A DNA stretch of 64,000 nucleotides. Origin: Tulasnella sp. 424. Taxonomy: Eukaryota; Basidiomycota; Agaricomycetes; Cantharellales; Tulasnellaceae. Shown here in pieces: positions 12,531-23,690 of the stretch. The notes beneath the pieces were generated by a model, which had not been told where the DNA came from, made no database searches, and saw nothing but the letters and a program-made list of their open reading frames with translations. Position 1 is the stretch's first letter, and each line of letters begins with the position of its first letter. Position numbers and translations under genes: made by a program. Where the stretch lies: positions 6,961-70,960 of the forward strand of contig WSUB01000023.1 in assembly GCA_019633425.1 (NCBI GenBank), read 5' to 3'.

Positions 12531-15500
12531 ATGCTGGATGACCAGAGATCTCAGGGCACGCGACATCAAAGCCTAGACAGGGCAGTAAGTCCTCTCCACA
12601 ACATGCGGGCATGGAACTATGCACCGAAGGACGGATCGAAGCGGAGAACTCTCGACGGAATGTCCAATTATCGGATCGACCCAGCGAGAATCAAGACTAC
12701 ACAAACCGAATCGCATACAAAGGGCGGGCAGGGTACCGTTATCCTTGGAACCTTGATCCCCGTGGAAGAAATCGGGACTTCCCTCCCTGAAACCCTGCCA
12801 AACCAGCTCCTTCAAATACAACTAGCAATCAAGAAGTTCAAATGGAATCGCGAGGATGTCGAAGCGTCGGCGAAGTTCTTCAAGGTATCCTTGTCTTCGT
12901 GCGGCGCCTTCTCTCTTCTGATTGCTCCCCATCAGTCTTTCGTCAACGAGGTCAGCATAATGGCGGGGCTCATGGTGGCGGGGCATCATCACCCCTACAT
13001 TGTCCACTTCTGCGGTTTTGTTGAGGACATGGAGAAGGGTGACGCTTGGATCATTATACCTTGGGAAGCGAACGGAAACGTGCGAGAGTTCTTGCAGTCA
13101 GGGGAATGGGACATCCCCGAGCGTGTCTCGTTGGTGAGCGTGTCTAATGGGTGCCACCCCTGAGTTATCTGAACGAAACATCGACCTAGGTCCAAAATGT
13201 TGCCAATGGGGTGAGGTACCTACACACAAGACAACCTCCGATCTGCCACGGCGACCTTAAGTCGGTGAGTGCATTCAGCCGCCTTTCGGGATGCTATGCT
13301 CTAATCGACCCTCATTTCAGCTAAACATCCTAGTCAACTCGTCCTACCAAGCGATCATCACGGATTTTGGATCGGCCCGGATTAAACAAGACGCGCAGTC
13401 AACCAAAGGCGACAGTGTGTCCAAGGAAGGGGACAACGGCGACATCGTTCAGGACTTGTCCTCTCCGAAAATCAACTTTAACCCGTCCACATCGGAGCTC
13501 ACATTAACAGGACCCGCGTTCTCTCTGCGGTGGACAGCCCCGGAGGTGCTAAACAACGGGGAGCAAGATTTGCCCAGCGACATGTGGGCTGTTGGTTGGA
13601 TATGCTGGGAGGTAAGCCCGCTATTTGGTGAAGGGGTTTCAGTTCCGTTTTTGCTCACATATGTGACTGCCCCTCAGATCCTCACTGGTAGAATCCCCTT
13701 TGATGAACTTAATGTCCAGAGTGTCATTATATCGCGCGTTATAAAAGGGAGATTACCAGCGATCAGGAAGGAAGCCCAACTGTCCCTCATTCTTGAGTTA
13801 TGCGGCCTGATGTCTGACTGTTGGATTTCAAACCCAATGGAGAGGGTAGGGGCTTCCATGTTTCAGCGAAAGGTTTGTTTACTGGTGAGTGTTTTGATGA
13901 TGGACGTTACCGAGTGTTAACCCCGTATCTCAGCCATCTACAGCACCTTCTGGCTCAGCATCTGGCGGTGCGAAGGTGCAGTCCGTCGCACTGTTACGGG
14001 AGCTTGGTAAAATATATCACCGTCAGAGTAACGCACCGATGGCTGAGTCTCACTTTCAGTCTGCCATCGATGTGGCGACTCGAACGAAAGACGACAGGGG
14101 GAGAGGAGTCGCGTTACTCTGGCTGGGAGAGGCTTATCGTGTCCAGTCGAGATATGAAGAGGCGGAGAAGACTTTGACGGAAGCGCACGAGATCCACTCT
14201 CGTATGGGCGACGACCTGGGCGCCGCAAACGCGTTGTGCGGTCTTGGAGATGTATATCATGCTCAGTCAAAGATTCTGGAAGCGGAGCACGCTTTCATGG
14301 AAGCGCACGAGATCAACTCTCGCATTGGCAACAAAATGGGTGCTGCAAATGCGTTACACGGCTTGGGGGAAATCCATCTCGGCCAGTCAAGGGTTTGGGA
14401 GGCGGAGCGGGCTTTCGCGGAAGCGCACGAGATCCACTCTCACGTCGACCACGACTTAGGTGCTGCAATTACCTTGGGAGGTCTTGGGGAGGTATATCGT
14501 GCTCAGTCGAGGTATCGAGAGGCGGAGAAGGCTTTCGCGCAAGCGCACGAGATCCACTCTCGCATCGGCCAGGACCTGGGTACCGCAAACACGTTGGTCG
14601 GTCGTGGAGAAATGTATTGTGCCCAGTCGAGGTATCGGGAGGCGGAGAATGCTTTCACGGAAGCGCACGAGATCCACTCTCGCATCGGCAACGGCGCGGG
14701 CACCGCAAACGCGTCGCACGGTCTTGGGGAGGTGTACCACCTTCAGTCAAGATATCGGGAGGCGGAAAAGGCTTTCACGGAAGCGTACGAGATCTACTCT
14801 AGCATCGGTGACGACCGTGGTGCCGCAAACGCGTTGGACGGCTTGGGGAGTATCTATTACGCTCAGTCGAGGGGCCGGGAAGCGGAGAAGGCTTTCACGG
14901 AAGCGCACGACATCCACTCTCGCATTGGCAACGACTCGGGCGCCGCAAACGTGTTGGTCGGTCTTGGGGATGTATATTATTCTCAGTCAAGGTTTCGGGA
15001 GGCGGAGAAAGCTTCCATGGAAGGGCAAGAGATCCACTCTCGCGTCGGCGATGACGTGGGCGCCGCAAACGCGTTGCGAAGCTTGGGGGATATCTATCTG
15101 GCTCAGTCGAGGAATCAAGAGGCGGAGAAGGCTTTCACGGAAGCCCACGAGATCTACTCTCGCTTCGACTGCGACCTGGGTGCCGGGCACGCGTTGCGAG
15201 GCTTAGGGATTATCTATCAGGCTCAGTCAGGGAATCAGGAGGCGGAGAAGGCTTTCACGCAAGCGCACGAGATACACTCTCGCATCGGCCACGACCAGGG
15301 TGCCGCAAACGCGTTGCTCGGTTTGGGGCTTCTGTACCGCACTCAGATGAGGCCTAGCGAGGCTGAAAAGGCTTTCAAGGACGCCCACAGCATCTACTCT
15401 CGCATTGGAGACCACCTCAGCACCGGGAGCGCTATGCGCGCCCGCGCAATGCTTTACAGCGACCAGAGCAGATTCACCGAGTCGGAGGCTTCCTACCGCC

Positions 15501-16216
15501 TAGCAGTTGCTTCTTACGACCACGCTGAGCACGGTTACGGCCGAGCCGAAACGCTATTCCTTCTCGCTACCGACTACCACACTCAGTGCAGATATCCCGA
15601 GGCCGAGGAGGCCGTGACCGAGGCCCTTGCCATTTGGATCAGCATTGGCAACGAGACATGGCAAGCGCGTACTTCGTTGCTTTTGTCTCAGATCCTCAGA
15701 ACCCAGTGCCGCTACGACGAAGCAAAAGAGGCGCACATTCAAGCTGAAGCTGCATCCGCCCGAATCGGCGATGACGCATTACGCGTAAAGGTATTGGATG
15801 AGCTTGGTCATCTCCACCTCGCGCAGGGAACCTACGACGAAGCAAAAGCGTTTCCCGATCTTGCCCACGCCATATCCTTTAGTTTGGGCGGCGTTCACGG
15901 CAAAGCTACCGAGCTGCTCAGTCTTGGAGGGCTGTACGTCCACCAAGGTCAACACAACGAGGCGGAGGAATGCTTCATCAAGGCACGGGTGGGATATGCC
16001 GGGATTGACGACGGGGTGTGTGAAGCAAAGGTGTTGGACCGATTGATGGAATTATACATCGGGACAGGCAAGCTTGACGCTGCGATGGCTGCTTGCTTTG
16101 AAGCTCGCGAAATGTACGAGCTAATGGGCAAGTCGATGAGTGAGATCTGTGCAAGGACCTGGGGACTCGTCCAGAGTCTGGATCAACCAGCCAGATCGGA
16201 CCTCTTCCAGTCGTAA
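12531..16216 (+). CDS. Kinase-TPR fusion protein 2 (TKL-like kinase plus 18 TPRs)
   Basis: Spliced model: 12531-12584, 12642-12884, 12936-13133, 13190-13264, 13321-13611, 13678-13884, 13934-16216, giving about 1116 aa. Intron positions and phases match gene 1. The kinase part is 356 aa, three residues shorter than gene 1 within the activation-segment insertion (97 versus 100 codons in exon 5). It keeps the VAIK-type Lys, helix C Glu, HGDLKS-LNIL, DFG and APE, so it is predicted active. The C-terminal exon encodes 18 TPRs, exactly three more (120 aa) than gene 1, all added in the central homogenised block. One departure from the helix A pattern is GRGEMY for GLGEMY in one repeat. Intron 1 (57 nt) is open in frame. 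It ends ARSDLFQS like gene 1. Confidence 0.88.
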
Positions 16217-16238
16217 TTTCCCACTGCTAAGTGGTGAG

Positions 16239-16301
16239 GTAGGTATTCAGCAGTCCGTACGTCGAAGAACTCTTCAAGTGGCTGACCACTGTCGTTTCTA
16301 G
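16239..16301 (+). other. Putative 3'-UTR intron of gene 2
   Basis: A GTAGGT donor lies 22 nt after the stop, with a CTGAC branch-like motif, a TTTCTAG acceptor and 63-nt length. It matches the element after gene 1. Confidence 0.55.
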
Positions 16302-19300
16302 GCGATTCCCCCTAATTCTTTTATGGTCTGCAGGTTCACACACTTTTGGCTTCTTCGCGTGAATGATCGATTATGTCCGACCCCGCTTATTGTATTGCGA
16401 ACACTTCTGTATATATCGCTGTCCATGGTCTGTGAATCATCTCTCCTCAAATTCCTTCCCTCCTCTTTCGGAATCTTCTCGTCCACCCTTTGCAACTACT
16501 CCTTTCCCGTTCATTTGGAGATCACCGTCTAGGGGGACTTTGAAGAATGAAATTCCGTTCCCAGATGTTTGTAAACACCTTATCGACCGTTCTCGATTCA
16601 TTGGAACGTTCAGCTTCTTGCCTGAGTGACGTCATCAGATATTTGATCCCGCGTTCATGTCAAAGTTCATTCCGCTAGGTCCCCTGCAAGTTTTGACGAA
16701 AACCCATTTCTATCATTTTACTGTAATCCCAATCAACATGTTGAGCCACTCGCCAATCTTGTCGGTTTTTCGAGCATGAGTGTGGGTCGAGTGCGTGCTG
16801 ACGATTATGCCTCTTGTTCTCTAGGCCGCCTGCCCGAGATCGAGAGCGGGCTATAGTGTCGTTATCTGAGTTCAGTCCGTTGATATCGAAGTATTGGCTC
16901 CTAACAGAGAGACAACCTCTTCTGCGGGTGAGCCCTAACGTAGGCATGTTTCAACATTGAATCGATATTTAGACAATGCTGTGGACAACAACTTGTTTGC
17001 GAGCATGTTCCTGGATCCCAATTTCGACTGGTCTCCTCCCCGAGTCGCCCCTGTCTTTCGACTTGGCTCCTTTCTCTTGATGTCACGCCCGATGTTCACT
17101 CGCCTCCCATCGCCACCTAATTCCAACTGTACTCTCGAATTCCATCGACGCCCTCCATTTCAAATTTAGAACGAAAAACACACCCGCTCAACACCCATTC
17201 ACTCAAGCAGGGCAAGAAGTTGGCGCTCATGGAGTTCGACATCGACCGACCCTCAACGCTTCGGACTACATCCCACTAAGTGCGTGCCTTCTCGCACAAG
17301 GTTATGTTCTACCTCAGAACTCGTGGCTACGTATGACACCAGCTGCACGAGGGCTTGGTTTCGAGAGCTTCTCGAACGGAATTGTGAGGAGAGGGAGGAA
17401 CGGCACGCTGGCTCAGCGGGGTGGAACGGAGTGCAGAACACGGATACAGTAGAATACCATCTTAGGCCCCTCTTAAACATTTCGACGCCCACCTCTCTCC
17501 CTTCAACTCCCGTCCCTGTGGCCGTTCGGCAGTCTCCGACAAAGATGCGGTCTAACAGCGCAACAACGCGAGACTCTGGAATCAAACGTACCACCAAGCT
17601 CACATATGCAGGCCTTGGCTGGCTATTCTCACTCTCTGCAGTTTCACAAGAGTCCAGGGAGCCTTGAGTCAAAGCCCTCTGCTCTCGCGCCCTACACTGA
17701 GGTTGGCACTATTCGCATTCGATCCTAGGAAGCGGTAAGCACTGTCGATCTCCTAGTATCAGCTATCACTTACCTTGGTGCAGACACATTATCCATCCAC
17801 GGTCAGCATTTGGCCCTATCCGGAAAATTGCTCCGCAAAAATCGTTACTTCTTCTTCCAACGTTTCCTTAACCGCTGTACCCAACGATTCATTTTAGCAT
17901 CGATGTGATGCGCCGTCTATCATACCGGACAACCGCGAAGGACAACTACGTACCAGCGGCGGCGTTGGAAGTCGTAGGAGATGAGAGGTTGGGAGAGAGA
18001 TCTCATTGCAGACGATGGTTCTCTCGAATTCTATCCACCAATCTCGGACTTCTGACAGTCGGACCTCAGCACCTTCGACAGATTCCGAGCGGAGCTCAAG
18101 GCCCGAGATGCCGATGAAGACCATGGCCAAGGAGCACTCCTCCCGCGACCTGGACTTCATCACGTTCCTCGTCGCTCGTTCATCCCGCCCTGGCGATTTC
18201 GAACTTCGACACTGAAAGTCTCTCTCTCCGACCGAAGCGGATGTTCGCGAAGCTTGTCTATCACAATCCCCGGTCAACCAAACGCCGTGCACCTCTTTTC
18301 GATTCGGTGGGGCAGCATTGCAACCGTTCGTAGGACAGTCAGGCCTGGCCGTTTAGGTCTGCAGGGTGAGTTTTCACTGCTTCGCATCATGCTTAACTGG
18401 GAAAAAACCTTATATATTGCACCTTCAGGTGTTATCGAGCCATACCGTCTGACACGTCAACGCTGCTACAGGAAAGCATCACGCACCAAGCAACCCGCTT
18501 CGACCGGTTTGGGACATACGGTGTAGTACTACACCTGGTCAAGGAAGAATCCAGTGGAAGCATAGCGTGAACGGTGGACGTTGTCGCGATTCTAAGTTTC
18601 GGAGAGATTTGTCAGTCCAATCGTCACGAACGTCGGATACACAAGGACTTCTCTGAACGCGTTGAGTCTGGTCTTGGCCCGCCTTTTCCTCCAATTCCAA
18701 GCACGCGTCGTTCAGACACTGGCCGTGTGAGTGATGAATCCCTTTTGGCATTAGTATTCACACTCATCGGCTCATCGAATTACGACTTTCTCGTTGATAG
18801 CGACCAGGATGTACCGAGGTTCGCCGTCAATCCGATCCCTTCGCAGGATTCTCGACTTCCAGCGCTCGCTGTGAACGCTTCCTCTCCCATATCAATGTGA
18901 GGCAGGCGGCTCCTGGTCGAGTCTGGACTCCCAACTTTTTCAAAATACAACATGCGCTCACGCCAGTGGTAAGCTCCTCGACCTCGTCACTTCGACGGCA
19001 ACGCCCACCCCACGTTTCTCGAGATAGATTGGCAGAAGAGTCTAAATAACCTTCGCGAACCCACCGGAACGTTTCCAAAAAGGATAGCCTCGCTTGAGCT
19101 AGTCGCAAAGGACGCGAGGATGAACGGGCAGTGTCGAGTTTCACGGAGCGAATCAAAGGGGGCCCTGGTATTGGGGGATCCACAGCTTCGAACCGGCCCT
19201 TCTTGGGAGAACCAGGAGAATAGCTCTCTCAAGTTAACTTCGGCACCGACATTTGCATCCCTCATTCCAATCGTCTTCACATTTTATTCTAGCCCTACAG

Positions 19301-19981
19301 TGGAATCGCTTGCTAGAAATGGGGTGCTATCCCGCCATACGACGTCTTAGAGACGTTTGCAGGTGCAATTGCAAGCTCCATCTGATTCATCACATCGATA
19401 CGGTCCTGATAGCAGTATGACTCACATAGATAAAGTTTCTATCTTGACGTTATTAGTCCTCTTGTGAGCCATTTCTGAATTAATATAGGATACACTTTCA
19501 AAGCAGTCCAACTTGGACTGCAAGTGAGGACCTAAAGCCAAACTTGACCTTTACGTCCTCACTTGCACAACCAGTGGCATAACCTTCAAGCAGAAACCCC
19601 TTAAGTGGCGCTCCAAAAACAAAACCCTTAGTCTTCGCTGCAGGAAGGTCTGGGAAAGTGGTTTAATGTGCAAGGCCGTGGTCATGGCATCAAGCCTCAT
19701 GTTCGATGATTCTGCATAGAATTGCGGGACCTAATGTACCTGCAAACCTATTAGGCAGTGATGTTAATCAGCGGGCTATTCGGAAGATCGATCAGATAGA
19801 TGAGAGCTTGTATGTTACGCTGTCGTCTTTAACACGTGGACGACTGAGCTCACTTTTCGTCCTCAGACCCCATCCACTCAGCTGTCCAGCTTTCGTTCCG
19901 TTCATCACGAAGTTCTTAGCCTCTACCGTCGGATAACCCTTTCCTCCTCGATATCTTCATTCGCATCCGAATTCTTTAAGC
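16302..19981. other. Gene-free spacer between kinase-TPR genes 2 and 3
   Basis: No supported gene. The unit joint is near 16650. The rest is homologous to the other spacers but lacks the internal duplication seen in units 1 and 2. A stretch near 17990-18180 is partly open and resembles 24890-25090 of unit 4, but stops and frame shifts differ between the copies. Confidence 0.65.
19503..19566. repeat. Double inverted repeat upstream of gene 3
   Basis: A 19-nt perfect palindrome around a single C (GCAGTCCAA C TTGGACTGC) overlaps the left arm of a second inverted repeat. That repeat is GCAAGTGAGGAC at 19520-19531 pairing with GTCCTCACTTGC at 19555-19566, a 12-bp stem with a 23-nt loop. It is conserved in unit 4 (26381-26444) at the same distance, about 420-480 bp before the start codon. 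Units 1 and 2 retain only the right-arm sequence. Confidence 0.75.
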
Positions 19982-22927
19982 ATGCCGGACGACCAGATAA
20001 CTCAGGACACGCGGCATCAAAGCCTAGACAAGGCCGTAAGTTCTCTACACATGCGAGCGCGGAACTATGCACAAAGGGATGACATTGAAGCGGGAAATCC
20101 TCGACGGAATGTCCGAACGCCGACTCGACCCAGCGAGAATCAAGACCACCGAAACCGAATCGCGTACAAAGGGAGGGCAAAGTACCGTTGTTCTTGGAAC
20201 CATGATTCTTCCGGAACAGATCACGACATTCCTCCCTGAACACCTGCCGAAAAAGTTCCTTGAGATACAATTTGCAATAAAAAAGCTCAAATGGAATCGC
20301 GAGGATGTCGAAGCGTCGGCGACGTTTTTCAAGGTATCGTTATCGTTACGCGGTGCCTTCGCCCTTCTGATTGCTCCCCATCAGTCCTTCGTCAACGAAG
20401 TCAGCATAATGGCACACCTGTCCCATCCCAACATTGTTGAGTTCATCGGTTTTGTTGAGGACACGGAGAAGGGTGACGCTTGGATTATTATACCTTGGGA
20501 AGCGAACGGAAACGTCCGAGAGTTCCTGGAGTCGGGCGAATGGGACATTCCCGAGCGAGTCTCTTTGGTGAGTGCGTTTGGTGCGGGTTGTAGATGAGCT
20601 ATCTGAACGAAACATCGACCTAGGTTCAAGATGTAATCAACGGGGTGGAGTACCTACACACCAGACAACCTCCGATCTGTCACGGCGACCTTAAGTCGGT
20701 AAGTCCGCTAAGCCGCCGTTCGATATACTATGCACAAACCTACCCTCATTTCAGCTAAATATCCTAGTCAACGCGTCCTACAATGCAGTGATCACGGATT
20801 TCGGATCGGCCAGAATTAAACGAAACATGGATCCCACGAAAGATGACAGGATGTCAAAGCCGCCTCGGGCTGAAGGGGACAACGGCGATATCGTTCAAGA
20901 CTTGCCCTCTCTAAAGGTCAACTTTAATCCTTCTACATTGGAGCTCACTTTAACCGGACCTGGGTTTTCCCTGCGGTGGACGGCTCCGGAGGTGCTGAAC
21001 AACGGGGTACAAGATTTTCCGAGCGACATGTGGGCTGTAGGGTGGATATGCTGGGAGGTAAACCCCCTAATTATTGCAGGGTCGTCGGCTCCATTCTTGC
21101 TCACATATGCGGCTATGCTTCAGATCTTCACCGGTAGACTTCCGTTTGATGAACTCAATGCCCAGGGGGTCATTATATCCCACGCTATAAAAGGGAAATT
21201 CCCAGCAATCAGAGAAGCCCGACTGTCCGATATTCGCATGCTGTGCGCTCTGATGTCGGACTGTTGGATTTTAAAGCCAGTCGAGAGAATAGATCCTTCC
21301 ACGTTCCAGCGAAAGGTTCGCTTATTGGTGAGTTTTTTGATGGTAGACGTTACCGGGTGTTAATCCCATATCCCAGCCGTCTACAACACCTTCTGGCCCG
21401 ACCTCTAGCGGTGCGAAGGTGCGGTCCGCAGCACTGTTACTACAGCTTGGCGAAACATATCGCCATCAGGACAACACATCAATGGCAGTGTCTCACTATG
21501 AGTCTTCCATCGAGGTTGCTACCCGAACGAAAGACGACGGGGTGAAAGGACACGCGTTACTCGGTCTGGGAGAAGTCTACCGTGTCCAGTGGAGGTATGA
21601 AGATGCGGAGAAGGCTTACACGGAAGCGCACGAGATCCACTCTCGCATTGGTCACGACCTGGGTGCCGCAAATGCGTTGAGCGGTCTTGGGGAGATGTAT
21701 CGTGCTCAGTCGAGGTATTGGGAGGCGGAGAAGGTTTTCACGGAAGCCCACGAGATCTACACTCGCATCGGCAACGACCTCGGTGCTGCAAATGTGTTGA
21801 ACGGTCTTGGGGAAATATACAGTGCTCGGTCGAGGGATTGGGAGGCAGAGAAGGCTTTCACGGAGGCCTACGAGATTTACACTCGCATCGGCAACGACCT
21901 TGGCGCTGCAAATGCGTTGAACGATCTTGGGGAAGTATACAGTACTCGGTCGAGATATCAGGAGGCGGAGAAGGCTTTCACGGAAGCGCGCGAGATCCAC
22001 TCTCGCATCGGCCACGACCTGGGTGTCGCAACCGCGTTCAACGGCTTGGGGAACACCTATCGCCATCAGTCAAGGTTTCGGGAGGCGGAGAAGGCTTTCA
22101 ACGACGCTCACAGCATCTACTCTCGTGCTGGGGAGCACCTCGGTATTGGGAACACGTTGCGCAGCCTTGCAATGCTTTCTAGCAATCAGGGCAGATACGA
22201 AGATTCGGAGGTGTTCTCCCGCCGAGCAGCCGCTTCTTACGATCTTGCTGATGACGGTGACAGCAAAGCCGGAGCTCTATACAGCCTCGCGAAAGACTAT
22301 TATACTCGCGGCCGATACCTCGAGGCAGAGGAGACTGTGACCGAGGCCCTTGCCATTTCGATCAGCGTTGGCAACGAGGAACGTCAAGCGGGTGCTTCAC
22401 ACCTTTTGTCCATGATCCTCAAATCCCAATCTCGGTACGATGAAGCAAAGGAGGCGATAGCTCAAGCTCAAGCTGTGTATGCCCGAATGGCCAATGATGG
22501 AGGACGCGCGGCAACATTGGAGTTGCTCGGCGATATCCACTTCTTACAGGGCGCGTATGACGAGGCAGAAAGATGTTACCGCCTTGCTCAAGAGATATTC
22601 TCGAGCATAGGGGATGTTCACCGTGAGGCTACCCAGTTGCTCAATCTTGGGGTGTTGTACGGTTCCCAAGGTCGACATGACGAAGCGGGGGAGTGCTTCA
22701 CCGAGGCACGGGTCGGATATGCTAGGATCGGCGACGAGAAGGGAGAGGCAAAGGCGTTGGATGGATTGGTGGGATCGTACGCTCTGACAGGCAGGTTTGT
22801 CGATGCGAAGACTGCCTGCGAGGAAGCTCGCGCAATGTACGCGCAAATCGGGCAGCCGATGAGTGAGATGTGTGCAAAGATGTGGGAACTCCTGCAGCGC
22901 CTGGACCAATCCACTGGATCGATGTAA
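19982..22927 (+). CDS. Kinase-TPR fusion protein 3 (TKL-like kinase plus 12 TPRs)
   Basis: Spliced model: 19982-20035, 20091-20333, 20385-20567, 20624-20698, 20755-21057, 21124-21327, 21377-22927, giving about 870 aa. This is the shortest paralog. Exon 3 lacks the five residues present in genes 1 and 2, giving the more usual kinase text MAHLSHPNIVEFIGF. All catalytic motifs are present (LAIKKL is shared with gene 4). One residue is missing relative to gene 4 in the C-lobe (REARLSDIR versus REEARLSDIR). The TPR part has 12 repeats: repeat 1, a central homogenised block of five, and the six diverged C-terminal repeats. It ends TGSM, because an earlier stop than in genes 1 and 2 is used. Acceptor choice in intron 3 (CCTAG before GTTCAAGATG) is set by the need to read VQDVINGVEYLH. 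Confidence 0.88.
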
Positions 22928-22969
22928 GCGGGTCCTTTTCGGTCGTAACTACCCACTGGATTTTGATGG

Positions 22970-23032
22970 GTAGGTATTCCTGGGTCTGTCCACAGAAGCG
23001 CTCCTCGGTTGCTAACGGCTCTCGACTTCTAG
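22970..23032 (+). other. Putative 3'-UTR intron of gene 3
   Basis: The donor GTAGGT lies 42 nt after the stop, with a CTAAC branch-like motif, CTTCTAG acceptor and 63-nt length. The interior differs from genes 1 and 2, but ends and length are kept. Confidence 0.55.
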
Positions 23033-23344
23033 ACGTCTCGTGAAGGTCTCTTTCGATAATACCCCATCTAGCTCATTGTATTGCGAACGCCTCTCCTGTA
23101 TATTACTGCTTATGTCTGTAGAGCATCTGAATTCACCTGCATTTGCCTCCTTCACCCAGGCCTTTCGTAAACTAACACTGCTTCCTATCGACCTTTGCCC
23201 AACGGTCAACCCTGACGGGGTCCCGCACTCTCAAATACGATAGTTCCGCCTGATCAACGAAGCCCCAAAGGTGGCGCACACTTCACATTCTCCACCATTC
23301 GGGAGACCCTATGTTGGTGACGTACAAGTGGTAGACTGTTCCAG

Positions 23345-23690
23345 CTGTGAGTCCGGCTACCGATTCTAGTGCGCGTGAGTGATCAAGGGTATGTCACAGA
23401 CCGCCCTTACTCTTTTCATTAGTACCCCGTTGATGACCGTGTACTTGGACGCCGGCAACGCCAGCTCACCCAGGATGGTGTGGGATAGTATTTGAGCAAC
23501 TCTCCCGCTTTCTCTTCGCCAAGATTCCCCGCCCCCCCTTAGTAAGTAAGAAGACTGCCTCTCAAGTTAGCGAGCCCTGGTAGCTGTATCTGGAAGAGAT
23601 GGATTTCACGTCGAACGTGCAGCAAAAGCCTTTCGAGGTCGTTTGTCGCAGTTCGGTCTTCTCTCATATAAGTAAATCAGTCTCGTTATA
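23345..23690 (+). promoter_or_regulatory. Stranded duplicate of the EF1-beta promoter
   Basis: This segment aligns with about 31680-32010, the region directly upstream of the EF1-beta gene, including the TATAAG box (23667-23672 here, 31998-32003 there) and the sequence just beyond it. Similarity stops soon after the TATA box, and no EF1-beta exon follows. It is therefore a promoter fragment without its gene and marks the breakpoint of the unit 3/4 duplication. Whether it still fires toward unit 4 cannot be told. Confidence 0.8.

Larger units (their letters stand above)
7150..16650. repeat. Tandem unit 2 of the kinase-TPR array (~9.5 kb)
   Basis: This is the longest unit. It is colinear with unit 1 from 9288 onward, and its gene is the closest relative of gene 1 (shared 5-residue insertion in the N-lobe, same C-terminal DLFQS ending). 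It is 2-2.5 kb longer than units 3 and 4, largely because of an internal duplication in the spacer. Confidence 0.8.
16650..23690. repeat. Tandem unit 3 of the kinase-TPR array (~7.0 kb)
   Basis: The gene and upstream region are nearly identical to unit 4 over kinase exons 1-5. The unit ends in a partial copy of the EF1-beta promoter (about 23345-23690), which means it once abutted that gene or was copied together with its promoter. Confidence 0.8.
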
